DNA from: an uncultured Clostridia bacterium
GTDB lineage: Bacteria > Bacillota > Clostridia > Oscillospirales > Ruminococcaceae
Direction: 5' to 3'
Length of the DNA: 64,000 nt
Assembly: GCA_947089135.1 (NCBI GenBank)
Contig: CAMUJF010000012.1
Coordinates: 1-64,000 of the forward strand
Positions 23,536 through 32,710 of this stretch are shown here, piece by piece (position 1 is the first letter of the stretch; each line of letters begins with the position of its first letter). Under the pieces are notes generated by a model that had not been told where the DNA came from, did no database searches, and was given only the letters and a program-made list of their open reading frames with translations. The position numbers and the translations under genes were made by a program.

Positions 23536-24858
23536 ATGAAAAAAAATAAAATTATCTCCGCGCTTGCGGCGGCGTTTTGTTCCGTTTTTATGGCAGGATG
23601 CTCTTTAGGCGGTTCAGTCGATTCTCTGCTGTCCCCTCCGAGGCTTTCCGAGGAGCAAAACGCGGTCTATGACGCTCTTATCAGGTCCGCGGGAAAGGAT
23701 ATACGGCTCAAGTACCCGCGTTCGGGCGAGTACCGCTCGGCGTTTGTTTTTGCAAATATAGACAGCGAGCCCGACCGCGAAGCTATTGTTTTCTACGAGA
23801 AAGCCGGGGAAACAGAGGGCGGAGGAAACGTCCGCATAAATATCATCGACCGCCGCGGAGGCAAGTGGACAAGCGTTTACGACCATGCGGGAGCGGGTAC
23901 GGGCATCGACAGAATAATTTTTTCCGAGCTGGGCGGAATCGGAAGACAAAGCGTTATCATCGGATACACGCTGCTGTCGGGGGAGAGAAGCGTTCAGGTG
24001 TACGATTACGAGGACGGTATGCTCACTTCAAAATATTCCGATACCTACAGCACCATGTTTACCGCCGATCTTGAACGGGACGGAAAGAACGAGCTTATAC
24101 TCATACGTCCCGGAAACCAGATGAAAAAGGCTTCGGTAAGCCTGATCTCCATAGACCCCGAAAGCGGCGGCGTGCTTGAAACAAGCAGCGTTGCTCTTGA
24201 CGAGTCGGCATCGGAATTTGTAAGCGTTGCCGCCGGATATGTGGGAAAAGAAACTCCCGCCGTTTTTATCGACGGACTTTCGGGGGGGCAGCTCACCACC
24301 GAGATAATATATTCCGTGGACGGTCAGCTCAGGAATCCTCTTTATCTGGGTGAATCCGGTCTTATAGAAAAAACGCGCCGTCCCGCAGGTTATACCTGCA
24401 CAGATATTGATCTTGACGGAGTGATAGAAATACCCACGCTGTCCCTTTTTCCCGGATATTCCGAGGACTCTGCGGGCACGAAGCTTTACAGCGCCGACTG
24501 GAATATTTTCGACAACTACAGCATTACAAAAAAATATTCAAGCTTCTATAACATCGGCGAGGGGTACTGCTTTATCCTGCCGAGCCGCTGGGACGGAGTT
24601 GTTACGGCGAAAAAGGATTCGGCAACCGGTGAAGTGGTATTTTGCAAATTCAGGACCGACCTGCTTAACAGCACGGTGGAGCTGCTGAGGATAGCCGTGG
24701 CTTCCGAGGAGGAGACAGGCGCGCTTCTGGAAGAGGGCTACATGGTGCTGAAAAGCAACAACAAAACCAATTATCTTGTAAAATGTCCCGATATTGAGGA
24801 CGAGCCTCTCGTACTTACGGGAACGGAAATAAGCAACAGCCTGTATCTTATGGCATAA
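23536..24858 (+). CDS. Lipoprotein with FG-GAP/VCBS-like repeats
   Basis: This 440-residue protein starts at the ATG at 23536 with a lipoprotein signal (MKKNKIISALAAAFCSVFMAGC). The body has recurrent strands with acidic turns of the type ANIDSEPDREAIVFYE, TADLERDGKNELILI and TDIDLDGVIEIPTL. These recall FG-GAP/VCBS beta-propeller repeats that bind calcium. The C-terminal third (EGYCFILPSRWDGVVTAKK onward) is different. It precedes a two-component system by 68 bases and may be an associated sensor or target, though this is only context. Confidence 0.7.
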   Translation: MKKNKIISALAAAFCSVFMAGCSLGGSVDSLLSPPRLSEEQNAVYDALIRSAGKDIRLKYPRSGEYRSAFVFANIDSEPDREAIVFYEKAGETEGGGNVRINIIDRRGGKWTSVYDHAGAGTGIDRIIFSELGGIGRQSVIIGYTLLSGERSVQVYDYEDGMLTSKYSDTYSTMFTADLERDGKNELILIRPGNQMKKASVSLISIDPESGGVLETSSVALDESASEFVSVAAGYVGKETPAVFIDGLSGGQLTTEIIYSVDGQLRNPLYLGESGLIEKTRRPAGYTCTDIDLDGVIEIPTLSLFPGYSEDSAGTKLYSADWNIFDNYSITKKYSSFYNIGEGYCFILPSRWDGVVTAKKDSATGEVVFCKFRTDLLNSTVELLRIAVASEEETGALLEEGYMVLKSNNKTNYLVKCPDIEDEPLVLTGTEISNSLYLMA

Positions 24859-24926
24859 CTTTACAGCTGCGGAGTACGCCTTGGAGCGGCTCACGGCGCC
24901 ACTAACCGAAAGAAAGGATAGATATT

Positions 24927-25640
24927 ATGAAACGCATACTTGTCTGCGAGGACGAAGACGTTATCCGCGACTTTGTGGTAATAAATCTTAAACGCGCCGG
25001 CTACGACGTGGTTGACGTGAACTGCGGCGAGGAGGCAATTAAAGTTTTCGATTCCGAACACGGCGATTTTGACATTGCTCTGCTGGACATCATGATGCCC
25101 GGAATTGACGGTTTTCAGGTCTGCAAGGCGCTGCGCAAAAGAAGCAGCACCTTAGGCATTATCATGCTTTCCGCCAAGACTCAGGAAATGGATAAGGTAA
25201 GCGGTCTTATGCTCGGCGCGGACGACTACATAACAAAGCCGTTCTCACCGTCGGAGCTTACAGCCCGCATAGACGCGATCTACCGCAGGGTAAGCATGAG
25301 CGTTGCCCGCGACGAGGACGAAGCCGCTACTATCGAGTCGGGACCTTTCCTGCTGAACCTTAAAAGCAGAACTGTGGCGAAAAACGGCGTGCCTGTCGAC
25401 CTCACTCAGGTGGAGTACCAGATAATGGAGTACTTCATGAACAATCAGGATACCGCTCTCGACAGAAGCTCTATCCTTACTCACATATGGGGTGAAAACT
25501 ATTACGGAGACGACAAGATAGTTGACGTTAATATCCGCCGTATCAGAATGAAGATAGAGGACGAACCGTCCAACCCGAAATATATATCCACAATATGGGG
25601 GTTCGGCTACAAGTGGTCCGTCAAGGAAGACAAGAATTGA
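24927..25640 (+). CDS. OmpR-family response regulator
   Basis: This 237-residue regulator has an N-terminal receiver (acidic pocket CEDEDV, phosphoacceptor aspartate near residue 54 in ALLDIMMPG, lysine near 103 in ITKPFSPSE). The C-terminal winged-helix domain (VEYQIMEYFMNNQDTALDR, then VDVNIRRIRMKIE and a final IWGFGYKW) is typical of the family. Its likely partner is the histidine kinase encoded 87 bases downstream. The AGAAAGGATA ribosome site is well placed. Target genes cannot be read directly. Confidence 0.95.
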   Translation: MKRILVCEDEDVIRDFVVINLKRAGYDVVDVNCGEEAIKVFDSEHGDFDIALLDIMMPGIDGFQVCKALRKRSSTLGIIMLSAKTQEMDKVSGLMLGADDYITKPFSPSELTARIDAIYRRVSMSVARDEDEAATIESGPFLLNLKSRTVAKNGVPVDLTQVEYQIMEYFMNNQDTALDRSSILTHIWGENYYGDDKIVDVNIRRIRMKIEDEPSNPKYISTIWGFGYKWSVKEDKN

Positions 25641-25727
25641 ACAAAGTAATTAATTACTGATTACAGATACTGCAGGACGGAAAGCATATTCCTAATGCGC
25701 ATAAAAATGAACAGGCGGTGAAAAACA

Positions 25728-27137
25728 TTGCGGAAGTCAAATATTACAAGGCGCTGGCTTGTAAACAATCTGGGCGTTATCTCCGCCATGCTTTTCGCGC
25801 TTGTTATAGGCGGTACGCTTTTTGTGCGTACCTATTATTACAGCACCGCAAGACAGTATATGACCTCCCGTATGAATATGGTGTCCAACATTCTGCTGCG
25901 TTCCTACAACGACCCGTCCGCAAGCTTTTCTGCGGAACTTCGTTCTGTAGTAGAAAACTGGTCGGAAAAGGACAAAATGGAGCTTATGGTCATAAGCAGA
26001 AAGGGAGGCGTGGGGCTTACCTCATCGGGTTTTATCCCCGAATACAAGCTTGACAGCATGACCGATTACGCCGACGCTGCTGCAAGCGGTTCCGGCTACT
26101 ACACAGGAAAAACCGAAAGCGGCGAAAAAATTATGGCGGTGTGCGTTATGCTTCCCGAAAACGATTCCGGATATGCCGCGATGAGAATGGTATCCTCGCT
26201 GGAGGAGATCAACAGGAACATTACAAGCATTGCTCTTACCCTTGCTGCTGTCTGTCTGACCATACTTGCGCTGATGTTCGTTTCGGGACTTTATTTCGTA
26301 AAATCTATCGTTATCCCTGTGCGGCAGATAGGCTCTACGGCGAGGCGGTACGCAGTGGGAGACTTTTCCGTACGCATTACCAAAAAGAACGACGATGAGA
26401 TCGGCGAGCTGTGCGATATCGTCAACCACATGGCGAGCGAGCTTGCTCTGTCCGAGACAATGAAAAACGAATTTATTTCCAGTGTTTCCCATGAGCTGAG
26501 GACTCCCCTGACAGCCATAAAGGGCTGGGCTGAGACCATAGGCAGTATGCCAGGCGACGCGGAGACAGTTGCAAAGGGAATGAGGGTCATCGGCAGCGAA
26601 AGCGAAAGGCTTTCCGAAATGGTTGAGGAGCTTCTGGATTTTTCACGTATGCAGAACGGACGGTTCAGTCTTAATAAAACCACAATGGACGTTCTTGCCG
26701 AGCTTGGGGACGCGGTGCTCATCTATACCGAAAAAGCGAAGCGGGAGGGTATCGAAGTCCTGTACGAGGAGCCTGATATGCTGCCATTTGTGTACGGCGA
26801 CAAGAACCGTATCAGGCAGGTATTTATAAACGTTATCGACAACGCAATAAAGTATTCCGACAAGGGCGGGGTGGTATCGGTGCAGGCGATAATGTCCGAT
26901 GCGGAGCATATCGAGGTGGACGTGTCCGATACGGGCTGCGGAATAAGCGAGCAGGATCTGCCGAAAGTCAAGACAAAATTCTACAAGGCTAACCATACCC
27001 GCCGCGGCAGCGGAATAGGTCTTGCGGTTGCGGACGAGATAATAGCCATGCACGGCGGCAAGCTTGAAATTTTCAGCAGGCAGGGCAAGGGTACGACGGT
27101 TACTATAACGCTGCCCGTGCAGAAGTCGAAAGATTAA
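25728..27137 (+). CDS. Sensor histidine kinase with HAMP domain
   Basis: This 469-residue kinase starts at a TTG (LRKSNITRRWLVNN). It has two membrane segments (LGVISAMLFALVIGGTLFV and ITSIALTLAAVCLTILALMF) flanking an extracellular sensor of about 140 residues. A HAMP domain follows, then HisKA with the phosphorylated histidine near residue 254 (SSVSHELRTPLTAIKGW). The ATPase domain has NVIDNAIKYSDKGG, DTGCGISEQDLP and GSGIGLAVADEI. It forms a two-component system with the upstream OmpR-type regulator; the stimulus is unknown. Confidence 0.95.
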   Translation: MRKSNITRRWLVNNLGVISAMLFALVIGGTLFVRTYYYSTARQYMTSRMNMVSNILLRSYNDPSASFSAELRSVVENWSEKDKMELMVISRKGGVGLTSSGFIPEYKLDSMTDYADAAASGSGYYTGKTESGEKIMAVCVMLPENDSGYAAMRMVSSLEEINRNITSIALTLAAVCLTILALMFVSGLYFVKSIVIPVRQIGSTARRYAVGDFSVRITKKNDDEIGELCDIVNHMASELALSETMKNEFISSVSHELRTPLTAIKGWAETIGSMPGDAETVAKGMRVIGSESERLSEMVEELLDFSRMQNGRFSLNKTTMDVLAELGDAVLIYTEKAKREGIEVLYEEPDMLPFVYGDKNRIRQVFINVIDNAIKYSDKGGVVSVQAIMSDAEHIEVDVSDTGCGISEQDLPKVKTKFYKANHTRRGSGIGLAVADEIIAMHGGKLEIFSRQGKGTTVTITLPVQKSKD

Positions 27138-27216
27138 CATAGGACACAGCAGGGCGGATGCCTGTATTGACATATGCCATGTCTCATTCAAATATGAAAG
27201 GAATAATATACAAAAA

Positions 27217-28176
27217 ATGAACGAAGAAAAAAATTGCACAAAAGAATGCTTTAAATCCAAAATAGGAGGTCAGGCTCTTATCGAGGGAGTCTATATGCGG
27301 GGCATTACCACCGCGGCAATGGCGTGCAGACTTCCCAACGGCACGATAGACGTGGAGCAGTGGGCTGTAAAAAACGGCAAGGACGCTCCATGGTACAGAA
27401 AAGCTCCCTTTGTCAGGGGTTGCATAAACTTTGTTGCAAGTCTTGTAGAGGGTATAAGGTGCACTATGAAGTCCGCGGAAAAGCAAATCGGCGAGGACGA
27501 AGAGGAGGAAGAACTTTCCAAATTCGAGCAGTGGCTCACCGATAAATTCGGGGACAAGCTTGTTAACGTGATAATGATAATTTCCGTGGTAATCGCGCTG
27601 GCGTTTTCGCTGATAGTTTTCAAAGGCGGGCCTATCCTTGTTGCAGACCTTATTGAGCGTTTGGGAGCTTCCGAAAGCGCGCGTCCCGTTATAGAGGGTT
27701 TTGTGCGGCTTGCGTTGGTGGTGGGTTATATGTATGCTATTTCCTTTATGGGAAGCATAAAGACTACTTTTATGTACCACGGCGCAGAGCATAAATCAAT
27801 TGCCTGCTACGAAGCGCGCGAGGAGCTGACGGTAGAAAATGTAAAAAAGCACACCCGTTTCCACCCGCGCTGCGGAACAAGCTTTATCCTTATAGTACTC
27901 ATAATAAGCGTTATCGTGGGTATCTTCCTGCCGAGGAATAATATGTGGATACGCTTCGGAGTGCAAATGCTCTGTCTTATCCCCGAAGCCTCCGTAGCCT
28001 ACGAAATAATCAAGCTTGCGGGACGGTTCGACAATGTTTTTACAAGGATAATTTCCGCTCCCGGACTGTGGCTGCAAAGGATCACCACCAAGGAGCCCAA
28101 CGACAAGCAGATAGAGGTAGCTATCGCCGCCTTGGAGCCATGCCTCCCGAAAGAGGGCGAGGAGGACAAATGGTGA
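27217..28176 (+). CDS. yqhQ: DUF1385 family protein YqhQ
   Basis: This 319-residue membrane protein matches YqhQ/DUF1385, conserved across Firmicutes. The markers are IGGQALIEGVYMRG near the N-terminus, TTFMYHGAEHKSIACYE in the middle and TRFHPRCGTSFILI before two closely spaced membrane segments. Four or five membrane spans are visible. The histidine- and cysteine-rich motifs suggest metal binding, but no activity is established for the family that I can state. The AAAGGA site lies about 14 bases before the ATG, which is longer than usual. Confidence 0.9.
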   Translation: MNEEKNCTKECFKSKIGGQALIEGVYMRGITTAAMACRLPNGTIDVEQWAVKNGKDAPWYRKAPFVRGCINFVASLVEGIRCTMKSAEKQIGEDEEEEELSKFEQWLTDKFGDKLVNVIMIISVVIALAFSLIVFKGGPILVADLIERLGASESARPVIEGFVRLALVVGYMYAISFMGSIKTTFMYHGAEHKSIACYEAREELTVENVKKHTRFHPRCGTSFILIVLIISVIVGIFLPRNNMWIRFGVQMLCLIPEASVAYEIIKLAGRFDNVFTRIISAPGLWLQRITTKEPNDKQIEVAIAALEPCLPKEGEEDKW

Positions 28177-28197
28177 TCACGGTATAACGATCGGCAT

Positions 28198-28230
28198 ACC
28201 GGCTTTGCATTTTGTAATTGTGAAGCCGGT
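28198..28230 (+). terminator. Terminator after yqhQ
   Basis: ACCGGCTT and AAGCCGGT form an 8-base stem followed by a T-rich tail (CTGTTTGTTT). Confidence 0.75.
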
Positions 28231-28316
28231 CTGTTTGTTTATCGTATTTTTTTGTGTTTACGTGCGGCTGCTGTCGGCGGAGTAAAAAAATATAGGAGCA
28301 AAATTTAATTTTTCCG

Positions 28317-28345
28317 TTGACTTTTTCCCGATTTTGTATTATTAT
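28317..28345 (+). promoter_or_regulatory. Promoter of lipoprotein/isomerase pair
   Basis: TTGACT and TATTAT are separated by 17 bases, 50 bases before the lipoprotein ATG. Confidence 0.65.
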
Positions 28346-28394
28346 ATAAATAATTGTATTTTATATAATATCTTCTGTAAAGGAATGATTGAAA

Positions 28395-29078
28395 ATGAAA
28401 AAGATTATTTCTGTTCTGACAGCGCTCATCATGACAACGGCTATCTTTGCAGCCTGCGGAAAGGACGAAACCGAAGTTCCCGAAAACGTGTATTCCGGCA
28501 TTCTGACCAAGGTCAAGCTGGGTATGCCAATGACGAAAATAGTATCCCTCCAGCCCGACGGAGTAACTCTTAACTTCGAGACCGACACAAGGCTTTGGAG
28601 CGTAAACAGCGATACCGAGATCATGGAACTGCGCGAGGTCGTTCCTGCCGACAACCCTGTCTACTACGTTGAGGACTCTATTATTACATACGATTTCAAG
28701 ACCGTTAAGGGCGACGAAAACATCTATCTCTGCGGCTATATGTCCGAGGCGTACTGCTGTCTCGAACGTCAGACCGCACGGGACTTCTTTGACAAAAAGA
28801 CTGCCGAGCTTGCCGCAAAACACGGCGTTGAGGCGGCTGGAGCCCAGACAGGTACCGAAGATATCGACATGGAGCTTGTTTATACTCAGAGATATGACTG
28901 TCCCTCCTACACGGTAATATTTACCATGAAAGAAAAGTACGACACCGTAGAGGGCGTTGACGGTTATTACGGCAGCTACTTCTCTATAGAGGTCAAGGAG
29001 AAGGACGTTAAGACCGAGACTCCGATTACTACGGAAAGCGGCGGCGACAAGAAAGAGACCGAAGCTAAGGAGGAGTAA
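28395..29078 (+). CDS. Lipoprotein of unknown function
   Basis: This 227-residue protein starts MKKIISVLTALIMTTAIFAAC, with the lipobox cysteine at residue 21. The mature part has paired strands (GILTKVKLGMPMTKIVSLQP) suggesting a SmpA/BamE-like or related small fold, and a disordered acidic-lysine tail (ESGGDKKETEAKEE). It ends two bases before the isomerase-like gene, so the two form one operon. I cannot assign a function. Confidence 0.65.
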   Translation: MKKIISVLTALIMTTAIFAACGKDETEVPENVYSGILTKVKLGMPMTKIVSLQPDGVTLNFETDTRLWSVNSDTEIMELREVVPADNPVYYVEDSIITYDFKTVKGDENIYLCGYMSEAYCCLERQTARDFFDKKTAELAAKHGVEAAGAQTGTEDIDMELVYTQRYDCPSYTVIFTMKEKYDTVEGVDGYYGSYFSIEVKEKDVKTETPITTESGGDKKETEAKEE

Positions 29079-29080
29079 TA

Positions 29081-30565
29081 ATGAATACCCAAAATATGCC
29101 TGTTGTAAAACTCGGTATCTGCGCGGTGAGCCGCGACTGCTTCCCTATGGAGCTGTCCGCACGCCGAAGAGCAGCCGTTGTGAAAGCTTGCAATGAAAAG
29201 AATATCGAGATATACGAGTGTCCGGTTACCGTTGAGAACGAGAAGCATATGCTTGCTGCCGTTGAGGACATGAAAAAGGCCGGAGTAAACGCTCTTGTGA
29301 TGTATCTTGGCAACTTTGGTCCGGAGACCTCCGAGACATTGCTTGCAAAGACCTTCGGCGCTCCTGTGATGTTCGCGGCTGCCGCCGAGGAAAGCTCAGA
29401 CACGCTTGTGGACGGCAGAGGGGACGCTTACTGCGGAATGCTCAATGAAAGCTACAATCTGGGTCTGCGGAACGTTAAGGCGTACATTCCCGAATATCCC
29501 GTGGGGACTGCTTCCGAGATCGCGGACATGATAGCGGATTTTGTCCCTGTGGCAAGAACCTTGCTTGGACTGGCAAATCTCAAAATTATTTCTTTCGGAC
29601 CGCGTCCGCAGGATTTTCTTGCCTGCAACGCGCCTATCCGTCAGCTTTACAATATCGGCGCGGAAATAGAGGAAAATTCAGAGCTTGACCTGTTTGCGTC
29701 TTACAACGAGCACGCGGTGGACGAGCGAATACCGAACGTTATTGCCGATATGGAAAAGGAGCTTGGGGACGGCAACAAAATGGCGGGTATCCTGCCGAAG
29801 CTTGCGCAGTACGAGCTTACTCTCCTTGACTGGGCTGAAGCTCACAAGGGCAGCCGCGAATATGTTGTTTTCGCAAACAAGTGCTGGCCTGCGTTCCAGA
29901 CTCAGTTTGGATTTGTACCCTGTTACGTTAACAGCCGTCTCGGCGCAATGGGCATACCAGTTGCATGCGAGGTTGACATTTGGGGCGCGCTCAGCGAATT
30001 TATCGGACAGTGCGTTTCCGACGACGCGGTTACCTTGCTTGACATCAACAACAGCGTCCCCGCGGATATGTACCTGAACGAAATAAAGGGCAAATTTGAC
30101 TATAAGCATACCGACACTTTTATGGGATTCCACTGCGGTAATACTCCTGCGTGCAAGCTTTCAAGCCGCACAATGAAGTATCAGCTCATCATGCACCGCG
30201 GTCTTGAACCAGACAAGGAACCCGACATCACGAGGGGGACTCTTGAGGGCGACATCGCTCCGTCGGATATCACGTTTTTCCGTCTCCAGAGCACTGCGGA
30301 CGCTAAGCTCCGCGCATATGTTGCGGAGGGCGAGATACTTCCTGTTGCGACAAAAAGCTTCGGCGGCATAGGCGTGTTTGCCATAAAGGAAATGGGACGT
30401 TTCTACCGTCATGTGCTTATTGAGGGAAGATATCCCCACCACGGCGCGGTAACGTTCGCTCACAACGGAAAGGCTTTGTGGAACGTTTTCCGTTACCTTG
30501 GAGTTGAGGAGATCGGCTTCAATCAGCCTGCGGGAATGTTATACAAATCAGAATGTCCATTCTAA
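29081..30565 (+). CDS. L-fucose/L-arabinose isomerase-family protein
   Basis: This 494-residue protein belongs to the fucose/arabinose isomerase superfamily, which interconverts aldoses and ketoses with a divalent metal. Recognisable parts are an N-terminal Rossmann-like domain (ALVMYLGNFGPETSETLLAK), the central EVDIWGALSEFIGQC and DTFMGFHCGNTPACKL blocks, and a C-terminal ALWNVFRYLGVEEI. The substrate is uncertain because many members are poorly characterised. It lies two bases after a lipoprotein gene and no sugar kinase or transporter is next to it. Confidence 0.8.
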   Translation: MNTQNMPVVKLGICAVSRDCFPMELSARRRAAVVKACNEKNIEIYECPVTVENEKHMLAAVEDMKKAGVNALVMYLGNFGPETSETLLAKTFGAPVMFAAAAEESSDTLVDGRGDAYCGMLNESYNLGLRNVKAYIPEYPVGTASEIADMIADFVPVARTLLGLANLKIISFGPRPQDFLACNAPIRQLYNIGAEIEENSELDLFASYNEHAVDERIPNVIADMEKELGDGNKMAGILPKLAQYELTLLDWAEAHKGSREYVVFANKCWPAFQTQFGFVPCYVNSRLGAMGIPVACEVDIWGALSEFIGQCVSDDAVTLLDINNSVPADMYLNEIKGKFDYKHTDTFMGFHCGNTPACKLSSRTMKYQLIMHRGLEPDKEPDITRGTLEGDIAPSDITFFRLQSTADAKLRAYVAEGEILPVATKSFGGIGVFAIKEMGRFYRHVLIEGRYPHHGAVTFAHNGKALWNVFRYLGVEEIGFNQPAGMLYKSECPF

Positions 30566-30719
30566 AATATACAGATCGTAAATTATAAATGCTGTGAAGC
30601 GGGGAACGCCCCGCGGACTTAAGGTCACCCCCGCCGTTAATTATTCCGAACTTTTAATTTTGCGCTGCCCCCTCAAGGGGGCGGACAGACTTGTTTTAAA
30701 TCTTAAATGCTGTGAAGTG
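30566..30719. other. Intergenic with two GC-rich hairpins and a 13-base direct repeat
   Basis: GCGGGG-AACG-CCCCGC (about 30599) and GCCCCC-TCAA-GGGGGC (about 30667) could terminate the isomerase transcript. AAATGCTGTGAAG occurs at about 30587 and again at about 30708, just before the T-box. Confidence 0.5.
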
Positions 30720-30956
30720 AAAAAGTAACCGTTGTTATCGGATAAAGAGAGTTCTTGGTAGGTGCGAAAGGACGGAGAGACGGCGGCGAATACATCACAG
30801 AGCTTGTGTCCCGAACAGAGTAGGGGTATGCGGTTCACGCCCGTTAAAGCGTTTCAAGGTCGGCAATATGGGTCAAGGCTCAGCCTTGCCGATAAACTGA
30901 GGTGGTAACGCGATAATTCGCCCTCATCAGCCGAACGGTTGGTGAGGGCATTTTTA
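30720..30956 (+). promoter_or_regulatory. T-box leader, probable tyrosine specifier
   Basis: Stem I elements (AGAGAG ... GGTGCGAAAGGACGGAGAG) are followed by the candidate specifier TAC at 30791-30793 (GCGAATACATC). The T-box sequence GAGGTGGTAACGCG lies at about 30899-30912. A terminator follows (arms GCCCTCA and TGAGGGC, 30920-30949, then ATTTTT). The TGGT of the T-box would pair with an ACCA tRNA end, consistent with tRNA-Tyr. The expected target tyrS lies 3.4 kb downstream, not next to it. Confidence 0.88.
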
Positions 30957-30990
30957 GTTGACAGTTGACAATTTTGGGGGAGGAATTGTT

Positions 30991-31494
30991 ATGACAGCAA
31001 AATTTGACAGACCGGAAATAATAGACAATATTATTATAGCATTGTTTTTGGTAATGATTGTGGCTATGTTTATAGTTGGCTTTTCGCTTGAAAATGAACT
31101 TTGGATGTTTCTACCCGCTGCTGTATTTTTAGTGATAATGTATATTTTATTGACTTTTCACGGCGAAATAATCGCGAGAGAAAAGGGCGTGGTCGTTATT
31201 TATACTTTTGGCGGCAAAAGGGTAGGAAAAAAGTTTATTGCATATAAAGACATAGACCGCACCGAATGCGGCGTCAAAACCGGCGGCGACAGATGGGGCA
31301 GGGTTCACTACACTATGACATTCACCATAAAAATGAAAGGCGTTTCAAGAATTACCGTATTTAAGAGCCTTGACATAAGCGCAAATTTTCCCGCAACCGA
31401 ACCCGACAAGTACAAAGAATATCTTCACGAACAGCCGCTTATGCAAATCTCTCACTATATCGACAATAAGCTACATTTGAACACGTCCGCGTAA
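30991..31494 (+). CDS. Membrane protein with PH-like domain
   Basis: This 167-residue protein has two membrane segments (IIIALFLVMIVAMFIVGFSL and WMFLPAAVFLVIMYILLTF) and then a beta-rich cytoplasmic domain that includes VVVIYTFGGKRVGKKFIAYK and SRITVFKSLDI. This arrangement resembles small bacterial PH-domain membrane proteins. It has a GGGGGAGGAA ribosome site and is the first gene after the T-box terminator. No link to tyrosine metabolism is evident from its sequence. Confidence 0.6.
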   Translation: MTAKFDRPEIIDNIIIALFLVMIVAMFIVGFSLENELWMFLPAAVFLVIMYILLTFHGEIIAREKGVVVIYTFGGKRVGKKFIAYKDIDRTECGVKTGGDRWGRVHYTMTFTIKMKGVSRITVFKSLDISANFPATEPDKYKEYLHEQPLMQISHYIDNKLHLNTSA

Positions 31495-31504
31495 CGGAGG
31501 AAAT

Positions 31505-32392
31505 ATGAAAACAGTACCCGCAAAAACAATACTGCAAAAGAACAAGTCCTCGGACTGGTTCGGCAGCGACTATAACATGAACCTATACAAGGGCTGCTGC
31601 CACGGCTGCATTTACTGTGACAGCCGCAGTGACTGCTATCGCATTGACGATTTCGGCACGGTCAGGGCAAAGGAAAACTGCCTGCAAATTCTCCGTGACG
31701 AGCTGCGGCGCAAGGTCAGGACGGGCATTGTGGGTACGGGAGCAATGTGCGATCCCTACAATCCCTTTGAGGCGGAGGAGCAGCTTACCCGCCACGCTTT
31801 GGAGCTTATCGACGCGTTCGAGTTCGGGGTACACGCGCTGACGAAAAGCAGTCTTATTGCAAGGGACGCGGATATTTTTTGCAGTATCGCAGAGCATTCC
31901 CCCGTGCTGTGTCAGGTAACGGTAACGGCGGCAGATGATAAACTTTCCGCTCTTGTTGAACCCAACGTAAGCGTGACTTCCGAGCGGCTTGAAGCGATAG
32001 CAAAGCTGTCCGAAAGCGGCTTGTCCACGGGGGTAGTTATGACCCCGTTGCTGCCGTTTATCGAGGACACCGAGGAGAACGTGCTGGGGATAGTCCGCAT
32101 GGCAAAGGAGTGCGGCGCAAGGTCGGTGTACCCCATGTTCGGGCTGACCATACGCAGCGGACAAAGGGAGTATTTTTATCAAAAGTTAGAGGAAAATTTC
32201 CCCGGCAGCGGACTGGCGGAGAGGTACGAAAAAACATTCGAGGAGCGGTACGTGTGCAATTCCCCACACATAAAAAGGCTGTGGAAAGTCTTTTCGGAGG
32301 AATGCCAAAGACTGGGACTGTTGTACGAAATGAAAGACATCATCGCGGCGTACAAGCTTGGTTATGGTGATAGTCAATTATCGTTTTTCTGA
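31505..32392 (+). CDS. SPL-family radical SAM protein
   Basis: This 295-residue protein has the CxxxCxxC cluster motif of radical SAM enzymes in YKGCCHGCIYCDSRSD, placed as in the spore-photoproduct-lyase-like group. Further family segments are GAMCDPYNPFE, ALTKSSLIARD and VVMTPLLPFIEDTEEN. True spore photoproduct lyase has extra features that I do not see, so the substrate is unknown. It starts 10 bases after the preceding gene with CGGAGG and ends before a terminator. Confidence 0.88.
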   Translation: MKTVPAKTILQKNKSSDWFGSDYNMNLYKGCCHGCIYCDSRSDCYRIDDFGTVRAKENCLQILRDELRRKVRTGIVGTGAMCDPYNPFEAEEQLTRHALELIDAFEFGVHALTKSSLIARDADIFCSIAEHSPVLCQVTVTAADDKLSALVEPNVSVTSERLEAIAKLSESGLSTGVVMTPLLPFIEDTEENVLGIVRMAKECGARSVYPMFGLTIRSGQREYFYQKLEENFPGSGLAERYEKTFEERYVCNSPHIKRLWKVFSEECQRLGLLYEMKDIIAAYKLGYGDSQLSFF

Positions 32393-32401
32393 CGGAAAAA
32401 T

Positions 32402-32434
32402 AAAAGGCGCAAAGCCTTTGCTTTACGCCTTTTG
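32402..32434 (+). terminator. Terminator after radical SAM gene
   Basis: AAAAGGCG and CGCCTTTT enclose an internal AAAGCCTTT hairpin. It would stop any T-box-initiated transcript long before tyrS. Confidence 0.75.
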
Positions 32435-32449
32435 CAATATTATTTAATA

Positions 32450-32620
32450 TTATTTAATGTCCAATTCGGTTGTAACAATACCCATTGACTCAAGTTTTAC
32501 CTTGACAAGCTTCAATTGGTATTCGGTTTCCTTTTTGGCATCATCGGAAGTTAAAATACGCTGCAAGTCTGCGTATTGATCGATCAAAATGGTAGGCAAT
32601 TCCTTTTCGTTTATAATCAC
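32450..32620 (-). CDS. Small hypothetical protein
   Basis: A 56-residue frame starts at a GTG (IINEKELPTILIDQYADLQR) and ends KVKLESMGIVTTELDIK. It has an AGGGTGGT site and a plausible TTTACT-17-TATAAT promoter on the minus strand. It is charged and helical, without a recognised family. It lies alone between two plus-strand genes. Confidence 0.45.
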   Translation of the reverse strand: MIINEKELPTILIDQYADLQRILTSDDAKKETEYQLKLVKVKLESMGIVTTELDIK

Positions 32621-32631
32621 ACCACCCTACA

Positions 32632-32647
32632 GTAAGTTGTTACTTAC
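32632..32647. repeat. Short inverted repeat upstream of small minus-strand gene
   Basis: GTAAGT-TGTT-ACTTAC lies between the putative promoter and the start of the 56-residue gene and could be an operator or a leader hairpin. Confidence 0.45.
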
Positions 32648-32710
32648 ATTATAACATAGATTTTTCAAAAAGTAAAGTGCACGTAAATAATTTTAACGGA
32701 GGTTTTTATC

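Noticed and set aside
31505..32392. True spore photoproduct lyase
   Set aside because: Only the cluster motif and general SPL-group layout fit; the sporulation-specific assignment is not supported.
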